NCBI GenBank assembly: GCA_022824205.1
Contig: JAJEAI010000088.1
Span: 33,230 to 97,229, forward strand
Direction: 5' to 3'
DNA length: 64,000 nucleotides
Source: Candidatus Binatia bacterium
GTDB taxonomy: Bacteria > Desulfobacterota > Binatia > UBA9968 > JAJDTQ01
Shown here: piece by piece, positions 24,478-32,791 of the stretch
How the letters are laid out: each line of letters opens with the position of its first letter
How positions within the stretch are numbered: position 1 is the stretch's first letter
Notes under the pieces: model-generated
The model's database searches: none
What the model was told of the DNA's origin: nothing
The model's input: only the letters and a program-made list of their open reading frames with translations
Position numbers and translations under genes: made by a program

Positions 24478-25464
24478 ATGCGACGCTATACATGGACAGC
24501 ATTGGTGGCTTTTGCCCTCGCGGGTTTTCTGGCCAGCGAAGCCGCGGCTCAGAACAAGATCACCGTGACGGCCGGGCGCAACAGCATTATCTCCCTGGTC
24601 TATCTCGCGGGCAACATGGCCGGGATCTTCCAGAAGGCGGGCATGGACGTAACCGTGGACGTGCGCCCCTTCGCTGGCCATATGGCGGCGCTGCCGGCCA
24701 AGGAAGTCCCCTGTTCCTCCTATGCCGGCACAGCGGCCATCGCCAGGATCACCAAGGGGATCGACTTCGTCGTGATCGGCGGCGGGCTCACCGTGATGCA
24801 GGAGGTCTTCGTCAGGAAGGACAGTCCGGTGAAGTCCATCGGGGACATGCGCGGGAAGAAGTTCGGCACCTGGTCCACCGGCGCGGGCGCCTTCAAGGCC
24901 ACCCAGGCTGCCCTCATCGACGGCCACGGCATGAACGTGACGGACAAGAACGACGTGGAGCTGGTTCAGGCCGCGGCCCCGGCACTGCTGGCGCTGCTGG
25001 ATCGGGGCGACGTGGACTCGATGTTCAACATCAGCTCCCTCACCGTCCGCGCGGCCTCACAGCCCGAGAAGTACCGCTCGGTGTTCGTTCCCAACGAGTA
25101 CTGGAAGTCGAAGACCGGCCAACCCATCGTGTGGTCCGCTCCTCTGGTATGCTGGCGTGAGTGGGTGGACGCGGACAAAGACCGCGCGGCCAAGTTCGCG
25201 GCGGCCGTCATGGAGTCCATGAACTGGCTCGCCGATCACAAGAACTTCGATGCGGCCGCGGCCAAGCACGGCAGGATCGCCGGCATCGTCAACGACCGGG
25301 AGAAGGCCGTGTACCGGGACTGGATCCACACCGGCAAGATGTTCCTGGCCAAGTGGGACAAGGAGACGGTGGACGCCCAGTGGGAGTTCCTGGAAATGGC
25401 CAAGCGGCGCGGGGTCCTGGACTTCGTTCCCGACAAGAAGAAGCACGGGCTGATTCTCAACTAG
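24478..25464 (+). CDS. ABC transporter substrate-binding protein, NMT1/SsuA-like
   Basis: 328 residues. The signal peptide (residues 1-24, TALVAFALAGFLASEAAAQ) sends it to the periplasm. The mature part starts with KITVTAGRNSIISLVYLAGN, then GIFQKAGMDVTVDV, a run about VRKDSPVKSIGDMRGKKFGT and LLDRGDVDSMFNISS, as in NMT1/THI5-like proteins of nitrate, sulfonate, taurine or pyrimidine importers. A good ribosome binding site (AAAGGAGG) precedes ATG 24478, and a near-consensus promoter lies upstream. It heads an SBP-permease-ATPase-permease operon. The ligand cannot be read from the sequence. Confidence 0.9.
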   Translation: MRRYTWTALVAFALAGFLASEAAAQNKITVTAGRNSIISLVYLAGNMAGIFQKAGMDVTVDVRPFAGHMAALPAKEVPCSSYAGTAAIARITKGIDFVVIGGGLTVMQEVFVRKDSPVKSIGDMRGKKFGTWSTGAGAFKATQAALIDGHGMNVTDKNDVELVQAAAPALLALLDRGDVDSMFNISSLTVRAASQPEKYRSVFVPNEYWKSKTGQPIVWSAPLVCWREWVDADKDRAAKFAAAVMESMNWLADHKNFDAAAAKHGRIAGIVNDREKAVYRDWIHTGKMFLAKWDKETVDAQWEFLEMAKRRGVLDFVPDKKKHGLILN

Positions 25465-25549
25465 CTCGAATCACCGGGGGACCGGTCCTCGCGGCGGCGG
25501 TCGCCGCCCGGGGACGGTGCCCCATTTTCCCACCCTACAGGCTCTCCTC

Positions 25550-26314
25550 ATGAACAAGGGCAAGCCCGGCTTCTTGGCCGGTGGCCTCACGCTGCTGGCT
25601 TTCGTCCTGTTGTGGCAGGTGGCGTCGATGCTGGCCCCGCCAGCCACCGTGCCGGGGCCACGGGAGCTCCTGGAACGATCCATCACGGTCTACTCCGAGC
25701 CCGACAGCTACGTCGTGGTGTGGGATACGCTTCGGCGGATCATTCTGGGCCTCACCCTCTCCATGATCGTCGGCGGCATCGCCGGAGTGATGATGGGACT
25801 CCACCGTCACGTGGAGGCCTTCCTCGATGGCTGGATCATGGTGTTGCTGACGTTCCCGGCCATCTGCTGGGCCTTTGTAGCCGTGCTCACGTTCGGCATT
25901 TCGGACGTGGGCCCGGTGTTCACCACGGTGCTCATCGTCTTCCCCTTCGTGGCCCTCAACGTATGGGAGGGGACCAAGGCCATCGACAAGGAAGTCATCG
26001 ACATGGCCAAGGTCTACAAGGCGAACCGCCACCTGATCATTCGCAAAGTGGTCGTCCCGCAACTCATGCCGTACCTGTTCTCGTCGTTGCGGATCGCCCT
26101 CTCGCTCTCCTGGAAGATCGTCCTGGTGGGGGAGGCCTTCGCGGTAGGGAGCGGGGTCGGACGGATGCTGTTGTTCCATTTTCAGGACACCCGCGTGGAC
26201 CTGATGCTGGCCTGGGGCGTGAGCTTCATGGTGTTCATGGTCCTGATCGACGTGCTGATTTTCCGGTCCTGGGAGCGACGCGCTTTCCGCTGGCGGCATC
26301 AGGTGGCCACCTGA
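25550..26314 (+). CDS. ABC transporter permease, nitrate/sulfonate/taurine type (first of a pair)
   Basis: 254 residues from ATG 25550; an upstream start at 25517 would add 11 residues without clear support. Six transmembrane helices, including FLAGGLTLLAFVLLWQVASM and LTLSMIVGGIAGVMMGL. The coupling loop is seen at DMAKVYKANRHLIIRKVVVP. It is a paralogue of the second permease at 27160-27939: both share the EGTKAIDK / EGTKAMDK stretch and the ending ERRAFRWR / EQRAFAWR. The importer therefore probably uses a permease heterodimer. It lies 85 bases after the binding-protein gene. Confidence 0.92.
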   Translation: MNKGKPGFLAGGLTLLAFVLLWQVASMLAPPATVPGPRELLERSITVYSEPDSYVVVWDTLRRIILGLTLSMIVGGIAGVMMGLHRHVEAFLDGWIMVLLTFPAICWAFVAVLTFGISDVGPVFTTVLIVFPFVALNVWEGTKAIDKEVIDMAKVYKANRHLIIRKVVVPQLMPYLFSSLRIALSLSWKIVLVGEAFAVGSGVGRMLLFHFQDTRVDLMLAWGVSFMVFMVLIDVLIFRSWERRAFRWRHQVAT

Positions 26315-26383
26315 ACGCACGCCGCGGCCCGGCCCGCTATTACTATCGGCCAACGCAATCCATTAGAGGTACAGGTATCGTTC

Positions 26384-27163
26384 ATGGCTTCGACGGTCGT
26401 ACACGTAGACAAGTTGACGAAGAAGTTCCCCGTCCCAGGCGGCGGTGAAGAGTTCGTGGTGCTCGACGCCGTGAGTCTGGACGTCAAGGAAGGCGAGTTC
26501 GCGAGCCTCGTCGGGCCGTCCGGTTGCGGGAAATCCACGCTCTTGAACGTCATCGCGGGCATCGAGGAAGAGAACAACGGCAGCGTGACTGTTTATCCTT
26601 CGGCCCAGTCCACCGACGGCACCGTGCACGTGGGTTATGTCTTCCAGAGCGCCCGCCTGCTCAACTGGCTCACGGTGGAGGACAACATCCGCTTCGCGCT
26701 GGAGGCCCAGGACGTGCCGCGGGAACAGTGGCGCGACCGCGTGGGCAAGTACCTCGACATGGTGGGTCTGGCGGGCCAGGAGCCCAACTATCCGCTCAAC
26801 CTCTCGGGCGGCATGCAGCAGCGTGTAGCCATCGCCCGCGCGCTGGCCATCGAGCCCGATATCCTGCTCATGGATGAGCCTTTCAGCCACCTCGACGAGA
26901 TCACCGCACGCAAGATGCGCATCGACCTGATGGAGATACTCGAACGGGCAAAGACCACCATCCTGTTCGTCACCCATGACCTGCGCGAGGCGGTCTACCT
27001 TTCCGACGACGTGTACATGATGAGCACCAAGCCGGCGCGGATCTTCAGGCACGTCAAGGTGGACTTGTCGCGGCCCCGGCATCCCGAGGACCCGCGGCTG
27101 TTCGACATGGAGAAAGAGTTGGTGCAGGAGTTCTTCGCGGTGGTGGAGCAGCAATCACAATGA
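26384..27163 (+). CDS. ABC transporter ATP-binding protein, nitrate/sulfonate/taurine type
   Basis: 259 residues. Walker A GPSGCGKST near residues 46-54, Q-loop YVFQSARLLNWLTV, signature LSGGMQQR, Walker B ILLMDEPFSHLD and switch histidine in FVTHDLREAV. These match SsuB/TauB-type ATPases that pair with permeases of this class. The stop overlaps the start of the second permease by four bases (ATGA), indicating translational coupling. It lies 69 bases after the first permease. Cytoplasmic side of the inner membrane. Confidence 0.94.
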   Translation: MASTVVHVDKLTKKFPVPGGGEEFVVLDAVSLDVKEGEFASLVGPSGCGKSTLLNVIAGIEEENNGSVTVYPSAQSTDGTVHVGYVFQSARLLNWLTVEDNIRFALEAQDVPREQWRDRVGKYLDMVGLAGQEPNYPLNLSGGMQQRVAIARALAIEPDILLMDEPFSHLDEITARKMRIDLMEILERAKTTILFVTHDLREAVYLSDDVYMMSTKPARIFRHVKVDLSRPRHPEDPRLFDMEKELVQEFFAVVEQQSQ

Positions 27164-27939
27164 GCATGCGCTTCTACATGCGCGCGGCGTCCATGGTGAC
27201 GCTGGTGGCGATCTGGTGGATCGCTTCCCTTTTCTCCTCACCGGAGGTACTGCCGAATCCGATCCGCATCGTCGCGGCCATGGTACAGATCCTGACCGAA
27301 GCCGGTCCGGAGGGCAATTCGGCCTTCTTCCACATCGGCATCACGCTATTGCGCATTTTCATCGCCTTCGCGGTCGCCATGCTGGCGGGCGTCGGCATCG
27401 GATTGGCCATGGGGCTTCGCCGGACCGTGGAGCACGCCCTGATGAGCCTGATCCCGCTGTTCCTGACCATCCCCACGATCCTGATGGTGTTCCTCGCGGT
27501 GCTCTGGTTCGGCTTCAGCGAAACCGGAAGCCTGGTGGCGGTGATGGCGGTGGTCACGCCGTTCGTGACCGTGAACATGGCCGAAGGCACCAAGGCCATG
27601 GACAAGAGCCTGATGGACATGGGCAAGGCATTCAAGGCCGGCAAGCGGATGATGGTGCGGAAGGTCTACATTCCCCAGCTCATGCCCTACCTGATGTCCG
27701 CGTTCCGCTACTCCTTCGGCATGACCTGGAAGATCGTCGCTCTGGCCGAGACTTTCGGCATCAAGTTCGGCATCGGCTACATGTTCTTCTTCTGGTTCGA
27801 GAGCTTCGACATGGAGCAGATGCTGGCGTGGGTCCTGCTCTTCGTGATCCTGATGCTGATCATCGAGTACGGCGTCATTGCCCGCTTCGAGCAGCGCGCC
27901 TTCGCCTGGCGGCGCTCCGTCTCGGCGGCCGCGTTGTAG
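27160..27939 (+). CDS. ABC transporter permease, nitrate/sulfonate/taurine type (second of a pair)
   Basis: 259 residues, six transmembrane helices (for example MVTLVAIWWIASLFS and IFIAFAVAMLAGVGIGLAMG). The coupling loop is DMGKAFKAGKRMMVRKVYIP. It is a diverged paralogue of the first permease (25550-26314). Start ATG 27160 overlaps the ATPase stop. It ends the operon; the next gene is convergent and begins after only 5 bases, with no terminator hairpin between. Confidence 0.92.
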   Translation: MSMRFYMRAASMVTLVAIWWIASLFSSPEVLPNPIRIVAAMVQILTEAGPEGNSAFFHIGITLLRIFIAFAVAMLAGVGIGLAMGLRRTVEHALMSLIPLFLTIPTILMVFLAVLWFGFSETGSLVAVMAVVTPFVTVNMAEGTKAMDKSLMDMGKAFKAGKRMMVRKVYIPQLMPYLMSAFRYSFGMTWKIVALAETFGIKFGIGYMFFFWFESFDMEQMLAWVLLFVILMLIIEYGVIARFEQRAFAWRRSVSAAAL

Positions 27940-27944
27940 CTTGC

Positions 27945-28256
27945 CTACCGCCCCTGCGCCTTGATCTCCGCCATGGAGAACGGCCCGGCACCCATCACCT
28001 GGTGCAGTTCCCACTCGATCAGCTCGAACGTGCAGAAGCCCGCGGCGGTGTAGGGGTCGCTGCCGGCGACCTTCTCCGCCTCCTCCCGTGAATCCGCGCG
28101 TATGAGGTAGATGCCCAGCTTGCGGTCCGGCGTCGGCCCGGACATGACGATCTTCCCCGCCGTGTGCTGGCGCTTCATCCAGGACAGGTGATCGTCCAGC
28201 GTTACCGTCCACTCATCCCTGGGCTTGACCGCGCTCCTCAGTCCGATGAACCACAT
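27945..28256 (-). CDS. YCII-related protein
   Basis: 103 residues, a single ferredoxin-like alpha/beta domain of the YciI family. Seen: DHLSWMKRQHTAGKIVMSGP, LGIYLIRADSREEAEKV and GSDPYTAAGFCTFELIEW. Members carry a His-Asp pair and may be small dehalogenase- or muconolactone-isomerase-like enzymes, but most have no proven reaction. It lies 35 bases downstream of the two-module VOC gene and is likely its operon partner, suggesting a shared catabolic role. Start ATG 28256. Confidence 0.85.
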   Translation of the reverse strand: MWFIGLRSAVKPRDEWTVTLDDHLSWMKRQHTAGKIVMSGPTPDRKLGIYLIRADSREEAEKVAGSDPYTAAGFCTFELIEWELHQVMGAGPFSMAEIKAQGR

Positions 28257-28291
28257 GTTCTACTTCTCCCCTGTCGTCTGTGTCAGGCGCC

Positions 28292-29128
28292 TCAGCGGGC
28301 GGCGCAGATGTCCCACCAGTTCCGGTCGAGATCGCTGAACACGAACGAAACCTCGCCGTCGTCCTCTTGCAGGTCCCGCACCTCGCCGATGCCCACGTCC
28401 CGGCCGGACGTGCGGAACGCCCGGTGCGCGTCCACCACCTCTTGCTCCGTTTCCACCTCCAGGGTGAACCGGTTCAACTCGGAGACGTAGTGACGCTTGC
28501 GGCCCGGCAGCACCACCACGTACCAAGGCGTGTCGAAATGCTTGATGTACACCGACATCCGACCCCCGCCCAGGATCTCCAGGCCCAGCACCTCGCTGTA
28601 GAACTTCGAGCTGACCGCCTTGTCGTCGCATTCCCGCGTGCCGTGACTCAGCGCCTGGGGCAAGTAGCCGCGGCCCGGAAACCGATCCTCCGTCATCTTC
28701 TCGGTCCACGGGTTGATGGCGTTGCGCTGGCCGCGCACCACCGCCTCGTGGTCGTAGTACTCGATCTCCCAGTCGTTGCCGCCGGGCTCGCGGAAGTACA
28801 CCGAATGGGCGAAGTGGTTCTCGTGCGGACGGCTGACGCGCATGAGCTTGTAGCGCTCCTTCCGCGACTGGAGGTAGTCGTAGGCCGCGTTGACCTCATC
28901 GAGGCTCTCCACCCGCACGCCGTAATGGTGCAGGTGCGGCTTGTCCACCGCCTCCGGCGCACCCTCGTGCACCACCAGTTCCCAGTCGGTGTTGGGGTGC
29001 TTCACGGTCGCCTGCCCCGCGCCCTGCCGCACGACGTCGAACGCCAGCAGGTCCGTGAGCACCGGCAGCGTGTCGTCCAGGGACTTGCATTCATAGTGGC
29101 CGCGCTTGAGCGCGGTGGGCTTGATCAT
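28292..29128 (-). CDS. Two-module VOC family protein (extradiol dioxygenase-like)
   Basis: 278 residues from ATG 29128, which has GGGAGGAAG just upstream; a longer frame to 29368 has no homology. Two tandem vicinal-oxygen-chelate modules: module 1 about residues 6-145 (RGHYECKSLDDTLPVLTDLL, HHYGVRVESLDEV, WEIEYYDHE) and module 2 about 150-278 (LSHGTRECDDKAVSSKFYS, LNRFTLEVETEQEV, FVFSDLDRNWWDI). The layout matches catechol 2,3-dioxygenase-type enzymes. In module 2 the residue where a metal histidine is often found reads Asn in LNRFTLEV, so the metal site is not certain. Predicted ring-cleaving or related lyase/isomerase; substrate unknown. Confidence 0.75.
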   Translation of the reverse strand: MIKPTALKRGHYECKSLDDTLPVLTDLLAFDVVRQGAGQATVKHPNTDWELVVHEGAPEAVDKPHLHHYGVRVESLDEVNAAYDYLQSRKERYKLMRVSRPHENHFAHSVYFREPGGNDWEIEYYDHEAVVRGQRNAINPWTEKMTEDRFPGRGYLPQALSHGTRECDDKAVSSKFYSEVLGLEILGGGRMSVYIKHFDTPWYVVVLPGRKRHYVSELNRFTLEVETEQEVVDAHRAFRTSGRDVGIGEVRDLQEDDGEVSFVFSDLDRNWWDICAAR

Positions 29129-29336
29129 GTCGACTTCCTCCCTGAGAGATTGTCGCACGGCGTGTTCCGTAAGCGGCCCGCGGGCGTGATGCGCGCGGGT
29201 TGCCGGCCAACTTAACGCATTTCCGGCGGTTGATGAAGTGCTGTCCCGGGCTGGCCGTCTCCGCTTGCGTTTTACCCCTCTCCCTGTTTCCATCGACATG
29301 TACCCTGCGGCCGTTTCGAGAGACACGGGAGGCCAG

Positions 29337-29888
29337 ATGACGACCGAAGCCAGCCATACCCGATACACCTACAAGGATTATCTCAAGACTTCCGATGACA
29401 TCCGGTATGAACTCATCGAAGGAGAACTGCTGGTCATGGAGCCGGCACCCACCACGTCACACCAGCGGGTCTTGATCCATCTCGCTGTTCTCCTGGCACC
29501 GTTAGTGGAGGAACACCGTCTGGGCGAGATACTCATCGCCCCTACCGATGTCTACCTCTCCGACACCAACGTGCTGCAGCCGGACCTGCTCTTCGTGTCC
29601 GCGGCGCGGGCGTCGATCATCACCGAACGCGACGTCCACGGAGCTCCGGATCTGGTCGTCGAAATTGCTTCGCCGTCTACCCGGCGGCGCGACCGTGGCA
29701 TCAAGATGGATCTCTACGCCCGCCACGGCGTGACGGAGTACTGGCTGGTGGACCCGGCTACCGCTATCGTCGAGACGCTCCGGCTGAAGGACGGGCAAAT
29801 GATACCTGCCGGGCGCTACGGGCGGGAAGAGTGTTTCACCACACCCTTGTTCCCAGGCCTGGCCGTGGACCTGTCGAGGGTTCTCTGA
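29337..29888 (+). CDS. Uma2 family endonuclease-like protein (DUF820)
   Basis: 183 residues from ATG 29337, which has GGGAGG 5 bases upstream. The PD-(D/E)XK fold is indicated by YTYKDYLKTSDDIRYELIEG, VLQPDLLFVSAAR, GAPDLVVEIASPSTRRRDRG and KMDLYARHGVTEYWLVDP. Uma2 proteins are common in cyanobacteria and in some other phyla as many copies; their function is unclear and they may be mobile-DNA linked. The gene reads away from the VOC gene. The next gene starts 15 bases after it. Confidence 0.85.
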   Translation: MTTEASHTRYTYKDYLKTSDDIRYELIEGELLVMEPAPTTSHQRVLIHLAVLLAPLVEEHRLGEILIAPTDVYLSDTNVLQPDLLFVSAARASIITERDVHGAPDLVVEIASPSTRRRDRGIKMDLYARHGVTEYWLVDPATAIVETLRLKDGQMIPAGRYGREECFTTPLFPGLAVDLSRVL

Positions 29889-29903
29889 AGGAAGTTCCCA
29901 TTC

Positions 29904-31913
29904 ATGTTGACCCATTTCCTCATCCGCCGCAGGCAGCCGTTCGCCGATGGTCACGCGTTCGGGGCCGCGGGCGCATACGAGATCGTGGCGGGCGAGGTCC
30001 ACGGCGAAGTGGCCCCGGACGATCCCCGCAACGCCGGCATCGTCAATCTCGCCAAGGCGCCGCGAAACGAGCGTGGCGCCGTGGAATACCGTTGCGACGT
30101 CCACATCCTGCGGCCCAAGGACATGGCCAAGGGCAATCGGCGGGTGCTGTACGAGGCCCCCAACCGAGGCAGCAAACGCGGCTTGATGTTCCTGAACGAC
30201 GCCCAGGAATGCAACGAACCGGTATCCCTGGAACACGCCGGTAACGGCTTCCTGATGCGCCACGGTTATACCTGGGTCACGTCCGGCTGGCAGGGAGACC
30301 TCGTTGCCTGGAAGGACGGCATGGTGCTGGACGTCCCCGTCGCCACCGACAACGGGCAAGCGATCCAGCGGCCGGTGCGCACCGAGGTCTGCGTGAACCG
30401 CCCGGGTGTCCACAGCCAGCCCCTGAGCGGCGATCCGCGCGTCCGCAGCTACCCCGCCGCTACCCTGGACACCTCCCATGCCGAACTGACCGTGCGGATG
30501 CAATCCTACGGCGAGCGCCAAGCCATACCCTCCTCCGACTGGGCGTTCGCAACCGAGAGCAAGGCGGATGCCGGCGGCGCACCAACGGTGACCCCGAGCG
30601 CTTCGCATCTCTACCTGCCCGGAGGGTTCATTCCCGGCGCCATCTACGAACTCGTGTACACCGCCCGGGACCCGCTCGTGCTGGGCCTGGGGTTCGCCGC
30701 GGTGCGCGATCTGGTTTCGTTTCTGCGCTTCCGGAAGGACGACGGCGCCGGTAGTCCCAACCCGCTGGCGGGCGAAACCGGCATCGAAAGAGTCTACGCC
30801 TGGGGGCGTTCGCAGAGCGGCCGCTTCCTGCGCGACCTGGTCTACCAGGGTTTCAACGAGGACGAGGAGGGCCGGCGGGTGTTCGACGTCATCGCGCCCC
30901 ACGCCGCGGGCGGCGGACGCATGTTCCTCAACTACGAGTTCGCGCGCCCGGTCACCTCATGCCAGCAGCACACCAACCAGCTCGAACCCGAACTGTTCCC
31001 CTTCGCCTACAATGTCCTGGAGGATCCCCAGACGGGCAGGAAGGACGGCATCCTCAAGCGCCCCGCCACCGACCCCCTGGTGATACACACCCAGACCTCC
31101 ACCGAGTACTGGCAGAAGCGGGGTTCTCTCGCCCACACCGACGGCCGGGGAAACGATGTCCCCCCGCCCAACGGCGTGCGCGTGTACCTGTTCGCAAGCA
31201 CCCAGCACAACGCCCCCTACGGCACGCCGGCCGCCAGGGGCAAGACACGGCATCCGAGCAACCCCCTGCCCATCGGCCCGGCCCTGCGCGCGCTCATCGT
31301 CGCCATGGACCGCTGGTCCACCGAGGGCACCGCTCCGCCCGCAAGCCGTATCCCGCGAAGCGCCGACGGCACGCAGGTGGCACCCGAAACCCTGCGGGCC
31401 GACTTCCCCGCCATTCCCGGCGGCGCCTGCACCGGGCTCCACAATCGCCAACTATTCCTCGATTACGGCGAAGGCGTCACCCGCGGCGTCCTCGATGCCC
31501 ACCCCAAGCCCCCGCCCGACGGCGCGGGCTACACGGTCCTCGTACCCGCGGTGGACGAAGACGGCAACGACATCGCCGGCATCCGACTTCCCTGGATCAG
31601 CGTCCCCCTCGCCACCTACACAGGCTGGAACCTCCAATCCGAGGAGTCGGCGGAAGGCGAGTTGGCCGGTCTGCTGGGGTCGTCCATCTCCCTCCCTAGA
31701 ACTCGTAGAGAACGCGAAACCGACGGCGATCCACGGCTGTCGTTGGAAGAGCGGTACCGCGGGGTGGACGAGTATGTCGAAAAGGTACGAGCCCACATCG
31801 ACACCCTGATCCAGGCCGGACTCATGCTGGACGAGGACCGCGACGCCTTGCTGGCGGACTGCCGCGCCGCCTGCATGGATGCTCTGGATCAACCGGAAGC
31901 CCGGCGACCCTGA
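29904..31913 (+). CDS. Alpha/beta hydrolase domain protein (Abhydrolase_10 type)
   Basis: 669 residues. The N-terminus (FADGHAFGAAGAYEIVAG, VLYEAPNRGSKRG) and the middle (VYAWGRSQSGRFLRDLVYQG) match large alpha/beta hydrolases of PF20091, with Ser in GRSQSG as the likely nucleophile. Other conserved stretches are YTWVTSGWQGD and GIRLPWISVPLATYTGWN. No signal peptide. A short helical extension (LSLEERYRGVDEYVEKV) closes it. The substrate is probably an ester or lactone; this cannot be refined. Start ATG 29904 follows AAGGAAG. It is 15 bases after the Uma2 gene. The tRNA-Arg gene is convergent, 46 bases on. Confidence 0.8.
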   Translation: MLTHFLIRRRQPFADGHAFGAAGAYEIVAGEVHGEVAPDDPRNAGIVNLAKAPRNERGAVEYRCDVHILRPKDMAKGNRRVLYEAPNRGSKRGLMFLNDAQECNEPVSLEHAGNGFLMRHGYTWVTSGWQGDLVAWKDGMVLDVPVATDNGQAIQRPVRTEVCVNRPGVHSQPLSGDPRVRSYPAATLDTSHAELTVRMQSYGERQAIPSSDWAFATESKADAGGAPTVTPSASHLYLPGGFIPGAIYELVYTARDPLVLGLGFAAVRDLVSFLRFRKDDGAGSPNPLAGETGIERVYAWGRSQSGRFLRDLVYQGFNEDEEGRRVFDVIAPHAAGGGRMFLNYEFARPVTSCQQHTNQLEPELFPFAYNVLEDPQTGRKDGILKRPATDPLVIHTQTSTEYWQKRGSLAHTDGRGNDVPPPNGVRVYLFASTQHNAPYGTPAARGKTRHPSNPLPIGPALRALIVAMDRWSTEGTAPPASRIPRSADGTQVAPETLRADFPAIPGGACTGLHNRQLFLDYGEGVTRGVLDAHPKPPPDGAGYTVLVPAVDEDGNDIAGIRLPWISVPLATYTGWNLQSEESAEGELAGLLGSSISLPRTRRERETDGDPRLSLEERYRGVDEYVEKVRAHIDTLIQAGLMLDEDRDALLADCRAACMDALDQPEARRP

Positions 31914-31959
31914 CGCGTCCGCAAGACCCAGCCGCACAGATCGCCCTTGGGCGGGAAAG

Positions 31960-32033
31960 TGCCCCCGGCGAGACTCGAACTCACGACACCAGGATTAGGA
32001 ATCCTGTGCTCTATCCTGCTGAGCTACGGGGGC
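31960..32033 (-). tRNA. tRNA-Arg (anticodon CCU)
   Basis: A 74-base cloverleaf on the minus strand. Acceptor GCCCCCG pairs with CGGGGGC, followed by discriminator A. D-arm GCTC/GAGC, anticodon stem CAGGA/TCCTG with loop TTCCTAA (anticodon CCT, reads AGG), T-arm GTGAG/CTCGC with loop TTCGAGT. CCA is not encoded. TACACT about 10 bases upstream of the 5' end may be part of its promoter. Confidence 0.95.
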
Positions 32034-32167
32034 GTATCGGAAAGTGTAACACGGCGCCGGCGTCCGGACACGCGTGCGGATCGGTTCGGAAGCCGTGAGG
32101 TGCGTTTCTGACACGCCCTCGCGCGGCTTGTCAAACGATGACAAGTCGGGATCGGTCTCCGCTTGCG

Positions 32168-32791
32168 CTATGCGTCCGGCGGCACCTGCATGCCGCGCTG
32201 GACCGCGGGGCGGGCGCCGATGGTGTCGAACCAGCGTTTGACGTTCGGGAAATCCGCCAGGTCCACTTGATGCCTCTCGTACCGCCCCACCCAGGGGTAG
32301 GTGGCGATGTCCGCCACCGAATAGTCGCCCGCCAGATATTCGTGGTCGGAAAGGCGTTTCTCCATCACGCCGTAAAGGCGGCGCGTTTCGTTCTTGTAGC
32401 GGTTGATGCCGTAGGGGACCTGTTCCTTGGCGCCCAGGAAGTGGTGTGCCTGGCCGAACATCGGCCCTACCCCGCCCATCTGGAACATGAGCCACTGCAG
32501 GACGTCATGGCGCGCCCGGGATTCCTCGGGCAGGAACCGGCCACCGGACTTCTCCGAAAGGTAGAGCAGGATGGCGCCGGACTCGAAGAGGCTGTAGGGA
32601 CCACCGCCCGGACCGTCTTGATCGACGATGGCCGGGATCTTGTTGTTGGGGCTGATGGCGAGAAAATCGGGCGCGAACTGCTCGTCCTTCCCGATGTTGA
32701 TGAAGTGCACGGCGTACGGCATCTCCAACTCTTCCAGCATGACGGACACCTTGCGGCCATTGGGTGTTCTCCACGTATACAGATCGATCAT
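32168..32791 (-). CDS. Glutathione S-transferase family protein (YfcG/YghU-like)
   Basis: 207 residues from ATG 32791. The N-terminal thioredoxin-like domain starts IDLYTWRTPNGRKVSVMLEE, where TPN replaces the usual Tyr or Ser active site as in Nu-class YfcG/YghU enzymes. SPNNKIPAIVD and LFESGAILLYLSEK complete the GSH site. The C-terminal helical domain follows (GDYSVADIATYPWV). Nu-class members have disulfide-bond reductase activity; glutathione conjugation is weak. The start overlaps the stop of the upstream membrane-protein gene (ATGA), making it the last gene of a long minus-strand run. tRNA-Arg lies 134 bases downstream. Confidence 0.9.
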   Translation of the reverse strand: MIDLYTWRTPNGRKVSVMLEELEMPYAVHFINIGKDEQFAPDFLAISPNNKIPAIVDQDGPGGGPYSLFESGAILLYLSEKSGGRFLPEESRARHDVLQWLMFQMGGVGPMFGQAHHFLGAKEQVPYGINRYKNETRRLYGVMEKRLSDHEYLAGDYSVADIATYPWVGRYERHQVDLADFPNVKRWFDTIGARPAVQRGMQVPPDA

